This document shows, piece after piece, positions 17,206 through 26,430 of a stretch of 64,000 nucleotides of DNA. Each line of letters begins with the position of its first letter. Position 1 is the first letter of the stretch. The position numbers and the translations under genes were made by a program. The notes beneath the pieces were generated by a model. It saw nothing but the letters and a program-made list of their open reading frames with translations. It ran no database searches and was not told the DNA's origin. Source of the stretch: Arthrobacter sp. (lineage in GTDB: Bacteria; Actinomycetota; Actinomycetes; Actinomycetales; Micrococcaceae); assembly GCA_023264815.1 (NCBI GenBank), contig JAHFUZ010000013.1, forward strand, positions 1-64,000. Reading direction: 5' to 3'.

Positions 17206-17370
17206 ATGCGACGTTTCTGTTTCATCGCGATGGCCATCTTGGGACTGATAGGAGTGATGGCTATCGCCGCGGCCGCCGACAGCACAGATCGGGCCGTCGG
17301 GATCCTACTCTCCCTCACAGGTTTCATCGGCGCAATCGCAGTCGTCAGAACCAACAGAAACTCAAGCTAG
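17206..17370 (+). CDS. 54-residue membrane protein, twin of the one at 38494
   Basis: Not in the ORF track. ATG preceded by AGGGGAAAC. The product has two hydrophobic helices (MRRFCFIAMAILGLIGVMAI and VGILLSLTGFIGAIAVV) around a polar STDRA turn. The gene at 38494-38658 encodes a protein of the same length with the same pattern (MRHFSLVALALLGVLG.., GTDRIVGIL..LTGLIGAVAV). Two separate copies with good ribosome sites argue that this is a real gene family. Function unknown. Confidence 0.72.
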   Translation: MRRFCFIAMAILGLIGVMAIAAAADSTDRAVGILLSLTGFIGAIAVVRTNRNSS

Positions 17371-17470
17371 CTGTATTGGGGCAGACCGTGAATCCGCAGG
17401 GATGGATGGAGTGAGGGCTGACGGCCGTCGCCAAGATGAAATATCCCGGGAAAAGTGGAAAGCTGGCCCT

Positions 17471-17965
17471 ATGCCTGAATCCAGTAGAGCTGCGCCTGCC
17501 CCAAAGAGCGCACCCGGTGACGCCAGCGTTCTTTACACCGAGAAGCTCTGGCCGAACTTCTGGATCTGGCTGGTCTCCGCGGGCTTCTCGAGCGCCGGAA
17601 TCCTGATGCTGGCGCCCATCAGCATCGCGGCCGGGATCACCGCAGCTATTGTGCTGTTCGCCATCATTTTCGTGCTGTTGGTCCTCTCGACCCCGACAAT
17701 CCAGGTGACCGGGTCAACGCTGAGTGTGGGCCGGGCCACGATCGAACGGAGCTTCGTCGGCACCACCATGGCGTTCCGCCGCGCCGAAGCGACGGCGGAA
17801 CGCGGCACCCGGCTCAATGGCCTGGCGTTTCTGTGCATCCGTGGCTGGGTGGATCCGGTGGTCCGGATCGAGATCACTGATCCCTCCGACCAGACCCCGT
17901 ACTGGCTGGCGTCCACCCGGCACCCGGACCAGCTGATCGTGGCCCTGTCGGCCCAGCGGCACTAG
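17471..17965 (+). CDS. DUF3093 family membrane protein
   Basis: 164 residues from the ATG at 17471 (MPESSRAAPA..); the longer track ORF is rejected. LYTEKLWPNFWIWLV starts the family domain, with two hydrophobic segments (about 33-53 and 57-77). The soluble part reads ATAERGTRLNGLAFLCIRGWVDPVVRIEITDPSDQTPYWL, the DUF3093 signature. This is a conserved actinobacterial family of unknown function. Its presence supports an Arthrobacter-like host. Confidence 0.88.
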   Translation: MPESSRAAPAPKSAPGDASVLYTEKLWPNFWIWLVSAGFSSAGILMLAPISIAAGITAAIVLFAIIFVLLVLSTPTIQVTGSTLSVGRATIERSFVGTTMAFRRAEATAERGTRLNGLAFLCIRGWVDPVVRIEITDPSDQTPYWLASTRHPDQLIVALSAQRH

Positions 17966-18028
17966 GCCTGGGTTAGCTCAATGTCCCCGTAGGGCTTGTT
18001 TATTACCACCGTCCTCCAGCCCGGGCTC

Positions 18029-18057
18029 CGGGTCATAACGCCCGGGTTTATGACCCG
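18029..18057. promoter_or_regulatory. 10-bp inverted repeat upstream of the mannosyltransferase
   Basis: CGGGTCATAA (18029-18038) and TTATGACCCG (18048-18057) form a perfect dyad with a 9-base centre, 35 bases before the start at 18093. It could be an operator or a hairpin terminator of the preceding gene. There is no T-run after it, which favours an operator. Confidence 0.45.
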
Positions 18058-18092
18058 CAGATTATGGCACCGGCAAAACATAGCATGGGCAC

Positions 18093-19802
18093 ATGACGCA
18101 GACCTCCGTACCTCCTGTCGAGGCCCGCCCAGCCCCTCTGGAGCATCCGGCGCCCGGGACGCCTGTACGCAATCTTGCAAGCCACCGGTGGATCCGCCGG
18201 CCGCAGGAAGCATTCACCGAAAGCGCCCTGCAGGAACGGCTGCTTGGCGGCATCCGTTCATGGCGCGATTATCCGACGTCGCTGCGGCTGTGGTTCTGGC
18301 TGATTCCGGCCCTCAACGCCGCGATCGGCGGCGTCCTCCGCTTTGTCCGCCTGGACATTCCGCGCAGCCTGGTGTTTGACGAGACCTACTACGTCAAGGA
18401 CGGCTATTCGCTGCTGGTGAGCGGTTACGAACGCAGCTGGCCGGAGGAGGCCAATGTCTCCTTCAACGCCGGTAACCCGGCCGTCCTGCTGGACACCCCC
18501 CAGTACGTGGTCCACCCGCCGGTCGGCAAGTGGATGATCGCGGCAGGAATGTGGCTGTTCGGGCCCGACAATCCCCTGGGCTGGCGCTTCGGCGCAGCGC
18601 TGACGGGGACCCTGTCCATCCTCCTGATCGCCCTGATCGCGCAAAAACTCTTCCAGTCCCTGACCCTTGGGGCCGTAGCCGGCCTCCTCCTGGCAGTGGA
18701 CGGACACCACCTGGTGATGTCCAGGACCTCCCTGCTGGATATTTTCCTGATGTTCTGGATCCTCGCCGCTTTCGGTGCGCTCCTGATGGACCGCGACGAC
18801 GGCCGGCGGCGGCTGGCCGCTACGCTGGGACGCCAGTCCGCCGCTGCTGCCCCGGACGGCAGGCCCTCGGTGCTTCAGCTGTTTTCCGGACCGTGGCTGG
18901 GCGTCCGCTGGTGGCGCGTGGCGGCGGGCATCTGCCTGGGCCTTGCGGTGGGCACCAAGTGGTCCGCGCTGTTCTTCATGGCTGCCTTCGGTTTGCTGAC
19001 CGTCTTCTGGGACCTGAGCGCTCGCCGGGTCGCCGGGATCCGGGGCTGGATCAGCGGCGGCCTCATCAAGGACGGAATTCCCGCTTTCCTAAGCATCGTC
19101 CCTGTTGCCGTCCTGGTGTACGTTTCCACGTGGGCCGGCTGGTTCCAATCCAAGGATGCGTACTTCCGGCACTGGGCCGACACCAACCCCTCAGTCCAGT
19201 GGGGCTGGATTCCGGGCCCGCTGCGGTCTCTGGCCCAGTACCATCTGGAAGTCTACAAGTTCCATCAGGGACTCAGCTCCGACCACCCCTACGAAGCCAG
19301 CGCCTGGAGCTGGCTGGTGATGGGGCGGCCCACGTCGTTCTTCTACGAGTCCCCCAAGCAGGGAAGCCCAGGCTGCGACGTTACCAGCTGCGCCTCGGCC
19401 ATCCTCTCAGTGGGCAATCCCCTGATCTGGTGGAGCGCCACGGTTTCGCTGGTGATCCTGCTGTTCTGGTGGGCAGGCCGCCGGGACTGGCGGGCCGGTA
19501 CCATCCTGGCCGGGGTCGGCGCGGGCTACCTCCCGTGGTTCCTGTACCCGGAACGCACCATGTTCACCTTCTACGCCGTCTCCTTTGAACCGTTCCTGGT
19601 ACTCGCCCTGACATACTCCCTCGGCCTGGCGCTCGGACGGAGGCAGGACCCGCTGTGGCGTCGGCGTTCCGGGCTCTACCTGGTGGCCCTGTTTGTGGCC
19701 GCAGCAGTTTTGCTCTCGGCATTTTTCTACCCAATCTGGACCGCGGAAATCATCCCGTACCAGGAGTGGCGGCTCCGGATGTGGATGCCGTCCTGGATCT
19801 AG
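18093..19802 (+). CDS. pmt: Dolichyl-phosphate-mannose-type protein O-mannosyltransferase
   Basis: 569 residues. It transfers mannose from polyprenyl phosphate to exported proteins at the membrane. The GT39 signature FDETYYVKD (about 91-99) provides the DE pair, followed by HPPVGKWMIAAGMWLFG and GHHLVMSRTSLLDIFLMFW. About ten hydrophobic segments follow, and the C-terminal four-helix part includes GYLPWFLYPERTMFTFYAVSFEPF. Length and motifs match actinobacterial Pmt. This is normally a chromosomal housekeeping gene, so its presence beside conjugation and metal genes is unusual. Confidence 0.92.
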   Translation: MTQTSVPPVEARPAPLEHPAPGTPVRNLASHRWIRRPQEAFTESALQERLLGGIRSWRDYPTSLRLWFWLIPALNAAIGGVLRFVRLDIPRSLVFDETYYVKDGYSLLVSGYERSWPEEANVSFNAGNPAVLLDTPQYVVHPPVGKWMIAAGMWLFGPDNPLGWRFGAALTGTLSILLIALIAQKLFQSLTLGAVAGLLLAVDGHHLVMSRTSLLDIFLMFWILAAFGALLMDRDDGRRRLAATLGRQSAAAAPDGRPSVLQLFSGPWLGVRWWRVAAGICLGLAVGTKWSALFFMAAFGLLTVFWDLSARRVAGIRGWISGGLIKDGIPAFLSIVPVAVLVYVSTWAGWFQSKDAYFRHWADTNPSVQWGWIPGPLRSLAQYHLEVYKFHQGLSSDHPYEASAWSWLVMGRPTSFFYESPKQGSPGCDVTSCASAILSVGNPLIWWSATVSLVILLFWWAGRRDWRAGTILAGVGAGYLPWFLYPERTMFTFYAVSFEPFLVLALTYSLGLALGRRQDPLWRRRSGLYLVALFVAAAVLLSAFFYPIWTAEIIPYQEWRLRMWMPSWI

Positions 19803-20054
19803 GGCAGAATGCTCGCGACCTCTGACCTGTCCAAAAATTCATCCACGTCCCGGCCGGGACTCGCCTCCAGCTTCCTTTGCCCCAATCCTGGCCCTGCCAA
19901 AGACCTGGGCAGGCCTTGTTCGACCAGCCTTCGAACACATGTCACCGAACGAGCTCTGGACCTCGAGGATCTGGCCCGGGGACGGCAGTGCGGTCTGGAA
20001 AGGTAAGGTTACGGCGCTGGACCAGCGAACAGGGCGCAGGCGGCGGAGTACATA

Positions 20055-20687
20055 TCAGCCGTCGCTCCTGGCAGGAACCGGCTTTGCGGCCACACCGAGC
20101 AGGTAATCGCCGGAGATCCGGGTGAGAGAACCAATCACCACGAGCCCGTGGTTGGCCAGTTCGTCGAGGAATTGCTGGGCGGTGAAGCGGTCCTCGGTGG
20201 GATGGTCGAACAGCCGCTGATAAGTCGGGCGGGCCAAGGCGTGAGCGGTGACCTCTTCGAAGTAGAACCGCCCGCCCGGCGCCAGGACCCTGCTGGCCTC
20301 GGCGATGGCTGCGCGCCAGTTCGGTATGTGGTGGACGATCCCGAAGTCGAACACCGCGTCATAGTCGTCGTCCCCGGCACTGAGCGCGGAACGCAGGTCG
20401 GTTGCGCTGCCTTGCGCCAGTCGCACCCGGTCACCATAACGGGCAAGGCGCCGGGCAGCGCGGTTGATCATCGCCGGGTCCAGGTCTACAGCGTCAACGC
20501 TTGCGGCGCCGAATCGTTCCAGCACCAGCTGGGACCCATAGCCTAAGCCGCAGCCGATCTCCAGCGCCCGTGCCCCGGGCAGCAACCGGCCACCCAGCCG
20601 CAGCAACACCCGGATCTCGTAGAAGCGCTGCAGCCACCGCCGGGGCGGAGAATTGACCAGAAGAGTTTCCATCCGGTTCATTAACAC
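20055..20687 (-). CDS. Class I SAM-dependent methyltransferase
   Basis: 210 residues. Motif I LEIGCGLGYGSQLV (about 42-55) binds S-adenosylmethionine. VDAVDLDPAMI is motif II, and YDAVFDFGIVHHIPNW with VLAPGGRFYFEEV are the motif IV and post-motif elements of the UbiE/COQ5-like fold. The start may be one of three closely spaced methionines (20687, 20681 or 20672). The substrate cannot be told from sequence. It stands alone, 120 bases from the flavoprotein gene, on the same strand. Confidence 0.88.
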   Translation of the reverse strand: MLMNRMETLLVNSPPRRWLQRFYEIRVLLRLGGRLLPGARALEIGCGLGYGSQLVLERFGAASVDAVDLDPAMINRAARRLARYGDRVRLAQGSATDLRSALSAGDDDYDAVFDFGIVHHIPNWRAAIAEASRVLAPGGRFYFEEVTAHALARPTYQRLFDHPTEDRFTAQQFLDELANHGLVVIGSLTRISGDYLLGVAAKPVPARSDG

Positions 20688-20807
20688 CGTTAGCCGTCCC
20701 TTCGTCCAAACGATGTGGGTGAGTCAACGACAGCCACCTGGGACGACCGGGGTGGCAACACGGCGATGGTGAAGCCCGTCCGCAGAGTCGAACCGAGCAG
20801 ACGTCGT

Positions 20808-22175
20808 TCAACCGTGGGCGTGCAAGGGTTTGCCCGCCAAGGCGAGGGCAGCCTCACTGATGGCGTCGTTCTGGGTGGGGTGGGCGTGTACCAGGTTCGC
20901 GACGTCCTCGGGATAGGCCTCCCAGTTGACCATCAGCTGGCCCTCCCCGATCAGCTCACTGACACGGGCGCCGAGCATGTGCACCCCAACGATCGGGCCC
21001 TTCTTTTGACGGATAAGTTTGATGAAGCCCGCGGTCTGCAGCATCTGGCTTTTTGCGTTCCCGCCAAGGTTGTACTCGACCGTCTCGACGCCGTCGGCGC
21101 GGAACTGTTCCTTCGCCTGGGCCTCCGTGAGGCCGACAGAGCCGGCCTGGGGTTCCGAGTAGGTCACACGCGGGATGCCCGATTCGATGATGGGTGCCGG
21201 GTTCAGGCCGACGATCTCTTCGGCGACGAAAATCCCGTGCTGGAAGCCCCGGTGGGCCAGCTGAAGGCCGGGCACGATGTCCCCGATGGCATAGACGTTG
21301 CCGACCCCGGTGTGCAGCCGGTCGTTGGTGGGCACGAAGCCGCGCTCCATGGGGATGCCGGCTTCTTCGTAGCCGAGGTTTGCTGTGGAGGGGCCACGGC
21401 CCACCGCCACGAGCAACACCTCGGCCTCCAAAGTTTTCCCGTCCTGGGTGGTGACGGTGACGCTGTTATCGTTCTGGGTAACGCCGGCGAACATCGTGTT
21501 GGTGAGAAATTTGATGCGGCGTTTGGTGAAGGCCCGCTGCAGTCCCTTGGACAGGGATTCGTCCTCGTTGGCGATGAGGCGCGGGAGGGCCTCGACGATG
21601 GTCACTTCCGTGCCGAAGGAAGCCCAGACGGAAGCGAATTCCACGCCAATGACGCCGCCGCCGAGGATGATCGCGCTCTTGGGTACGAAATCTAGTTCGA
21701 GTGCCTGTTCGGAGGTGATGACCCGGCCGCCGATCTCCAGACCGGGCAGGGACTTGGCACAGGACCCGGTTGCCAGCACGATGTTTTTGCCCTGGTAGCA
21801 GGTGCCGTTGACTTCCACCGTGTCGGGGCCGGCCAGCGTGCCCCATCCCTGGATCAGGTCGATACTGCGGGAAGCCACCAGGCCCTGGAGCCCTTTAAAC
21901 AGCCGGGCAACGACGCCTTCCTTGAACTTTGTCACACCGGCCATGTCGATACGGCCCAAGGTGCTTTCGACGCCGAATGCTTCGCTTTCACGGATGGTGT
22001 CCACGATTTCCGCCGAGTGCAGCAGGGCCTTGGTGGGGATGCAACCGCGGTGCAGGCAGGTCCCGCCGAGCTTGTCGCCCTCAACGAGGGCCACCTTCAT
22101 GCCCAGCTGCACCCCGCGCAGAGCAGCTGCATAACCGGCGCTGCCACCTCCGAGGACTACGAGATCATGGGCCAT
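20808..22175 (-). CDS. lpdA: Dihydrolipoyl dehydrogenase-like pyridine nucleotide-disulfide oxidoreductase
   Basis: 455 residues from the ATG at 22175 with GGGAGGAAAATT before it. The FAD-binding motif GGGSAGYAAALRG opens the protein. The redox-active disulfide is GGTCLHRGCIPTK. The NAD-binding fold is IILGGGVIGVEFASVW, and YAIGDIVPG is the second FAD motif. The C-terminal active-site segment reads HAHPTQNDAISEA, where the usual catalytic-dyad glutamate (HPT-x-x-E) is aspartate. There is no mercury-binding CC tail, so it is not MerA. No E1/E2 partner genes are nearby. It may serve a thiol-redox role with the neighbouring export genes (inference). Confidence 0.88.
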   Translation of the reverse strand: MAHDLVVLGGGSAGYAAALRGVQLGMKVALVEGDKLGGTCLHRGCIPTKALLHSAEIVDTIRESEAFGVESTLGRIDMAGVTKFKEGVVARLFKGLQGLVASRSIDLIQGWGTLAGPDTVEVNGTCYQGKNIVLATGSCAKSLPGLEIGGRVITSEQALELDFVPKSAIILGGGVIGVEFASVWASFGTEVTIVEALPRLIANEDESLSKGLQRAFTKRRIKFLTNTMFAGVTQNDNSVTVTTQDGKTLEAEVLLVAVGRGPSTANLGYEEAGIPMERGFVPTNDRLHTGVGNVYAIGDIVPGLQLAHRGFQHGIFVAEEIVGLNPAPIIESGIPRVTYSEPQAGSVGLTEAQAKEQFRADGVETVEYNLGGNAKSQMLQTAGFIKLIRQKKGPIVGVHMLGARVSELIGEGQLMVNWEAYPEDVANLVHAHPTQNDAISEAALALAGKPLHAHG

Positions 22176-22330
22176 AATTTTCCTCCCGATCCAGTACGTG
22201 AGCTGTTTCCCGATATTATTGCCCAAGGCCGATCTTTCGGGGAGTCCTTTCCGGGATTTCGTGGTTGTGGGTTGGCAGTTGTGTTCAATCGCTTACCACG
22301 GCAGCTGCGGCACCCGTTATCGCCGCACTT

Positions 22331-23212
22331 TCAGCGTGCGGGGTGCGGTAGCGTGCCGCCGGTTTCGACTTTTGACCGTGCCCGGGATCTGAGGGTTTGG
22401 AAGAGTGCCAGCCCGGTGACGAGGACAAGCCCGGCTACCCAGGTGTTGACGCGTGCACCGAGGATCGTGTTGGCAGGATCGGAGCGCATCAATTCGAGAG
22501 CAAACCGGCCGGCCGTGTAAAAGACGAGGTAGAGGGAGAAGACCGCTCCGGCGCCGAGGCTGTATTTGCGGTCCAGGATTATCAGCAGTGCCGCCGCGGC
22601 CAGGCACCAGAGGGATTCGTAGAGGAAGGTCGGGTGGAAGTAGCCGATGACCTCAGGGGCGCCTTCAGGGGAAGTAATTGCCTTCCCTGTGGTGGAGTCC
22701 ATGGCGTGGATTTGCAACTTCCATGGCAGATCCGTGGGGGCGCCGTAAATTTCGTTGTTGAACCAGTTTCCCCACCTGCCCAGGGCCTGCGCCAGGAGCA
22801 GTCCAGGGGCGGCGGCGTCAACGAATGCAGCGAAGGGGACTCCGGTGCGGCGGGCACCAATGGCTGCCCCGACGAGGCCGAGGGCGACCGCGCCCCAGAT
22901 CCCAAGGCCGCCTTCCCAGATCCGCAGGCTGCCCCAGGGGTCCTTGCCCGGCCCGAAGTACAGCTGGTTATCGGTGATCACATGGTAAAGCCTGCCGCCG
23001 ACGATGCCGAAGGGAACGGCCCACATCACGATGTCCAGGGCCTGTTCGGAGGTGCCTCCCCTTGCTGTGAGGCGGCGGACGGTCAGCCAGGTGCCGACGA
23101 CGATGCCCGCCAGGATGCACAGCGCGTAGAAGCGTATCGTCAGCGGGCCCAGTGCGAAGGCGCTCAGTGTCGGGGAAGGCAGGAAGAGATCCGGCGTTGA
23201 TAACGGTTGCAT
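22331..23212 (-). CDS. lgt: Prolipoprotein diacylglyceryl transferase
   Basis: 293 residues, polytopic. Lgt attaches diacylglycerol to the lipobox cysteine of prelipoproteins. GPLTIRFYALCILAGIVVG, FGIVGGRLYHVITD, the signature GRWGNWFNNEIYG (about 152-164) and HPTFLYESLW are all present. The C-terminus ends in a basic tail. The gene is followed on the same strand by the flavoprotein gene and preceded by ccsB-resB. An accessory Lgt is notable because the host must also have its own, and LspA is found at 30.8 kb. Confidence 0.95.
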   Translation of the reverse strand: MQPLSTPDLFLPSPTLSAFALGPLTIRFYALCILAGIVVGTWLTVRRLTARGGTSEQALDIVMWAVPFGIVGGRLYHVITDNQLYFGPGKDPWGSLRIWEGGLGIWGAVALGLVGAAIGARRTGVPFAAFVDAAAPGLLLAQALGRWGNWFNNEIYGAPTDLPWKLQIHAMDSTTGKAITSPEGAPEVIGYFHPTFLYESLWCLAAAALLIILDRKYSLGAGAVFSLYLVFYTAGRFALELMRSDPANTILGARVNTWVAGLVLVTGLALFQTLRSRARSKVETGGTLPHPAR

Positions 23213-23368
23213 GGCTCCGGTTCGCTCAGCGTCGTGGCGGGTAGGGAAATCCTGCGGCGGTAATCGTTCTCGGCACGGAGCGGCAGGTCAGTGGAAAGGC
23301 GCCCTCGGCTCCATGCCCTGGACTGGCCGCAGCCGGCTGCTGCGGCCCTGCCGGCGCCTAGGTTGAGA

Positions 23369-24481
23369 TCACAGGCCGGAGTAGGAGTGCAGGCCGTTGA
23401 AGAACTGGTTCACGATGGTGAAGTTGAAGACCACGCACAGGTAGCCGACGATGGACAGCCACGCGGCGCGGGTTCCGGTCCAGCCGCGTGTGGCACGGGC
23501 GTGGAGGTAGCCGGCGTAAACCACCCAGATGACGAAGGTCCAGACTTCCTTGGTGTCCCAGCCCCAGAACCGGCCCCAGGCTTTTTCGGCCCAGATCGCA
23601 CCAAACATCAGGGTAAAGGTCCAGCCAATGAACCCGAGCGCGTTGATGCGGTAAGAGAGGTTCTCCAGGCTCAGCGCCGACGGGACGACGCGCATGAACC
23701 CAAGCCTGGCCGCGCCTCCCGCGGCGACAGTTTTCTGCCGGCGGGACTGGACCAGCTGCAGGGCGGACAGCGCGAAGGTCAGGGTGAACAGGGCCGATGA
23801 GAGAACGGCGATGGAGACGTGGATGATCAGCCAGTAGCTTTGCAGGGCGGGAACGAGGTGGCCCACGGGAGTCCAGTACGCCACCGAGGCGGCGACCTGC
23901 ATGATGATGACCAGGCCGATCACGAAGGTGCCCAGGAACCGCAGGTCACGGCGGATCAGCGCGAGCAGAAACACCGCTGCGACGACGAAGGCGCCGGTGG
24001 TGAGGAATTCGTACATGTTGCCCCAGGGAACCCGGCCCGCACCGAGGGCCCGGGTCACCACCCCGGCGCCGTGGATCAGGGCGCCCAGCATGGTCAGGGC
24101 TACACCGACGCGCGCGGGCATGCGCCGGGCGGGGGCGTAGTCCATGTCGGTCCCGGCAGTTCGTCCTGCGCCGGCTGCGTCTTCTCCTGTCCGGTGCGCT
24201 GCTGAGCTGGGGCGTTCAGCAAAGCCAGCCGGCCCGCCGACGCCGGAAGCCGCCCGGTCCCCGGACGCGCGGGCACTGGTTCCGGCGCTGATCGGAACCC
24301 TGGCGGGTGCGGAGGCTTGAGCGGGCGCGGCTGTTGCGGCTTTGAGGTCCACCGCACGCAGGGTCCTGCTGCTGCGGGCCAGGTCCCAGGCGAATGCGAT
24401 GAACGCCACGGTGTAGGTGCCTGCGGCCAGGAGCATGAACAGCTCGCTGTACTGGCCCATGATTTCGTTGATCTCAGGCAT
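23369..24481 (-). CDS. ccsB: Cytochrome c biogenesis protein CcsB (ResC)
   Basis: 370 residues. It forms the haem-handling core of system II cytochrome c maturation with ResB. It overlaps the resB stop as TAATG. Eight or so membrane helices are predicted, with a variable Ala/Arg/Gly-rich insert at about 45-120. The WWD-type haem motif WGRFWGWDTKEVWTFVIW lies near residue 305. The C-terminal VVFNFTIVN..GLHSYSGL is the segment duplicated as a remnant at 15.6 kb. Confidence 0.94.
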   Translation of the reverse strand: MPEINEIMGQYSELFMLLAAGTYTVAFIAFAWDLARSSRTLRAVDLKAATAAPAQASAPARVPISAGTSARASGDRAASGVGGPAGFAERPSSAAHRTGEDAAGAGRTAGTDMDYAPARRMPARVGVALTMLGALIHGAGVVTRALGAGRVPWGNMYEFLTTGAFVVAAVFLLALIRRDLRFLGTFVIGLVIIMQVAASVAYWTPVGHLVPALQSYWLIIHVSIAVLSSALFTLTFALSALQLVQSRRQKTVAAGGAARLGFMRVVPSALSLENLSYRINALGFIGWTFTLMFGAIWAEKAWGRFWGWDTKEVWTFVIWVVYAGYLHARATRGWTGTRAAWLSIVGYLCVVFNFTIVNQFFNGLHSYSGL

Positions 24482-26133
24482 TAGTGCTCCTTCGGTGAGC
24501 GGGCAGGGACGGCGGCGGCAGCGGCGGGGTCGGACTCTGCCAGGTTCCAGCGGGCGGCGAGGCGGGCACGGATCGCGGCGGCTTCGGGCGCGAGCCTGTG
24601 GTCTTCTCCGCGGGCCAGCAGCCCGTATTCGATCATCGTGCGGCCGTCCACGTGGGCGCCGGCACGGAGCCAGACGCGGCGACGGTTCACATACAGGGAG
24701 ACGATCAGCCCCGCGACGGCGGCCAGGGAGAAGATGAGAACCCCCTCCTGCCCGGGGACCGTGCGGATGTCCACCCCGATATAGCGTTTGAGCCCGTCGA
24801 AGCTGATCGAGCCTTTACCCTCCGGGAGGGTGTAGCTCTGCCCTGCGTCCAGGACAATGCCGCCGGCGGGAAGATCCCGGCCGTTGAGCTGGGTGAGGTT
24901 CTGCACGTCCAGGTTGTAGACGTTCTGGGGTTTCCCGGTGTCCAGCCCGAGGTCACCGTAGTAGGAGTTCAGGTTCAGTTGTGGGTTCAGCGGGTCCGGG
25001 TCGAAGCTGTAGGACACACCCTCCTGGTTCTTGATGGCCGAGGGCAGGAAGAACCCGACGAAACCCAGCTGGGAAGGTGACGCGTCCGGGGCCTTGAGGA
25101 CAATGCTGGAGGTGTAGACGGCGTCGTTGGGGACGGAGACGACGGGGCCGCTGAACGCGGTGTTCCCGTCCCCGTCCTTGACGGTGACGATGGGTGCGTA
25201 GCCGTTGCCCACCAGGAAGATGCCCGTTCCGCCGAAGTAGACCGGTTCGTTGACTTTCAGGACCTGCTGTTGCGGGGCGGCGTCAGGGCTTTCCCGGGTC
25301 GTCACGGCGGCTTTGAAGTCGATGGGCTGACCGAACTGCCGGGTGGATTCGCGGTCGAAGCGGACCTCGAACTTGTCCAGCGTGATGGCGAACGGGTCCA
25401 GCCAGTCGGACTGGAAGTTGGTTCCGGGGGTGAAGTTGTCGTAGCCGACGAGGGTGTTGACGAAGGTGTCGCCTTCGATGATGATTTTTTGGCCCCGGTA
25501 GCCGAACAATCCGCCGATGGCCACGGAAACCAGCACGCCGATCAGGGCGGTGTGGAAGACGAGGTTGCCGACCTCCCGTAGCAGCCCCCGTTCAGCCCCC
25601 AGTGAGGGCATCGCGGCGTCGGCGTCCCGGATATCGACCCGGTAGCCGCGTTTTTTCAAAACGTCCGCTGCGTCCCGGATGGCGTCGCCCGGGCTGACAC
25701 CGGATTCCGCCGGCAGGACGAGCGTGCCGTATTCGGGCAGCCGGGAGAGCCGACGCGGGGTGCGGGGCGGGGCTGAGCGCAGGGCCTTCCAGTGGGCCCG
25801 TGCCCTGGGTATCACGCAGCCGATGAGGGAGATGAACAACAGGATGTAGATCGCGGAGAACCAGGCCGAGGAATAGACATCGAAGAGCTGGAGTGAGTCA
25901 AGGATTTTTCCGTACTCCGGGCGGTCCTTGATGTATTGGGTCACCAGGGCAGGGTTCGCAGGACGCTGCGGGAACAACGAGCCGGGCACAGCGACCACGG
26001 CCAGCAGCAGCAGGAGAAAGATTGCGGTCCGCATGCTTGTCAGCTGCGTCCACGCCCAGCGCAGCATCCCGGCGGGACCCAGCGGCGGCGGGACCGGGCC
26101 TGCCGCAGTCTCCGGCGCGTCAGATAAGGACAT
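24481..26133 (-). CDS. resB: Cytochrome c biogenesis protein ResB
   Basis: 550 residues from the ATG at 26133 (GGAAGG upstream); the track start 12 codons earlier lacks a ribosome site. Three N-terminal helices (AIFLLLLLAVVAVPGSLFPQ, SAIYILLFISLIGCVI and FHTALIGVLVSVAIGGLFGYRGQ) come before a large extracytoplasmic domain containing IIIEGDTFVNTLVGYDNFTPG. A last helix is VLIFSLAAVAGLIVSLYV. This is the standard ResB layout and length. It is the first gene of the resB-ccsB pair, with a dyad 54 bases upstream. Confidence 0.94.
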   Translation of the reverse strand: MSLSDAPETAAGPVPPPLGPAGMLRWAWTQLTSMRTAIFLLLLLAVVAVPGSLFPQRPANPALVTQYIKDRPEYGKILDSLQLFDVYSSAWFSAIYILLFISLIGCVIPRARAHWKALRSAPPRTPRRLSRLPEYGTLVLPAESGVSPGDAIRDAADVLKKRGYRVDIRDADAAMPSLGAERGLLREVGNLVFHTALIGVLVSVAIGGLFGYRGQKIIIEGDTFVNTLVGYDNFTPGTNFQSDWLDPFAITLDKFEVRFDRESTRQFGQPIDFKAAVTTRESPDAAPQQQVLKVNEPVYFGGTGIFLVGNGYAPIVTVKDGDGNTAFSGPVVSVPNDAVYTSSIVLKAPDASPSQLGFVGFFLPSAIKNQEGVSYSFDPDPLNPQLNLNSYYGDLGLDTGKPQNVYNLDVQNLTQLNGRDLPAGGIVLDAGQSYTLPEGKGSISFDGLKRYIGVDIRTVPGQEGVLIFSLAAVAGLIVSLYVNRRRVWLRAGAHVDGRTMIEYGLLARGEDHRLAPEAAAIRARLAARWNLAESDPAAAAAVPARSPKEH

Positions 26134-26186
26134 CACTGCCTTCCAATCGGGATGAACAAGAGCTCGCACGGTCTGCAGACCGCAGT

Positions 26187-26203
26187 TTCTACCTTACGTA
26201 GAA
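26187..26203. promoter_or_regulatory. TTCTAC-N5-GTAGAA dyad between resB and the thioredoxin gene
   Basis: Perfect 6+5+6 inverted repeat upstream of resB (minus) and, more distantly, the TlpA-like gene (plus). The same CTAC-N5-GTAG core occurs at 48357-48373 in the copper block. It is a likely repressor site. It loosely resembles BlaI/CopY-type TAC..GTA dyads, but no such regulator is encoded in the window. Confidence 0.5.
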
Positions 26204-26430
26204 TTAGTACCAGGTGGGTGGCCACGCCTTCCGAGCGCCCTCCTGATAATATCGCCTAAAGACGATTGCACCGGTTCCGGTTAAGTCCCTCTGCCCGAAG
26301 TTCTCACGGAATACGGGGGCGGGCCGGGAACGGCTTCTGCAGGTGCGTGCCTTAGCCGGCTGGCTTGATCCGCCAGGGAAGCAGTGGGCGTGACGATCAG
26401 CCGGAAACCCGACAAACGAGGAAGTCATCC

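Noticed and set aside
20715-21695. 326-codon plus-strand ORF opposite lpdA
   Set aside because: Antisense shadow without motifs.
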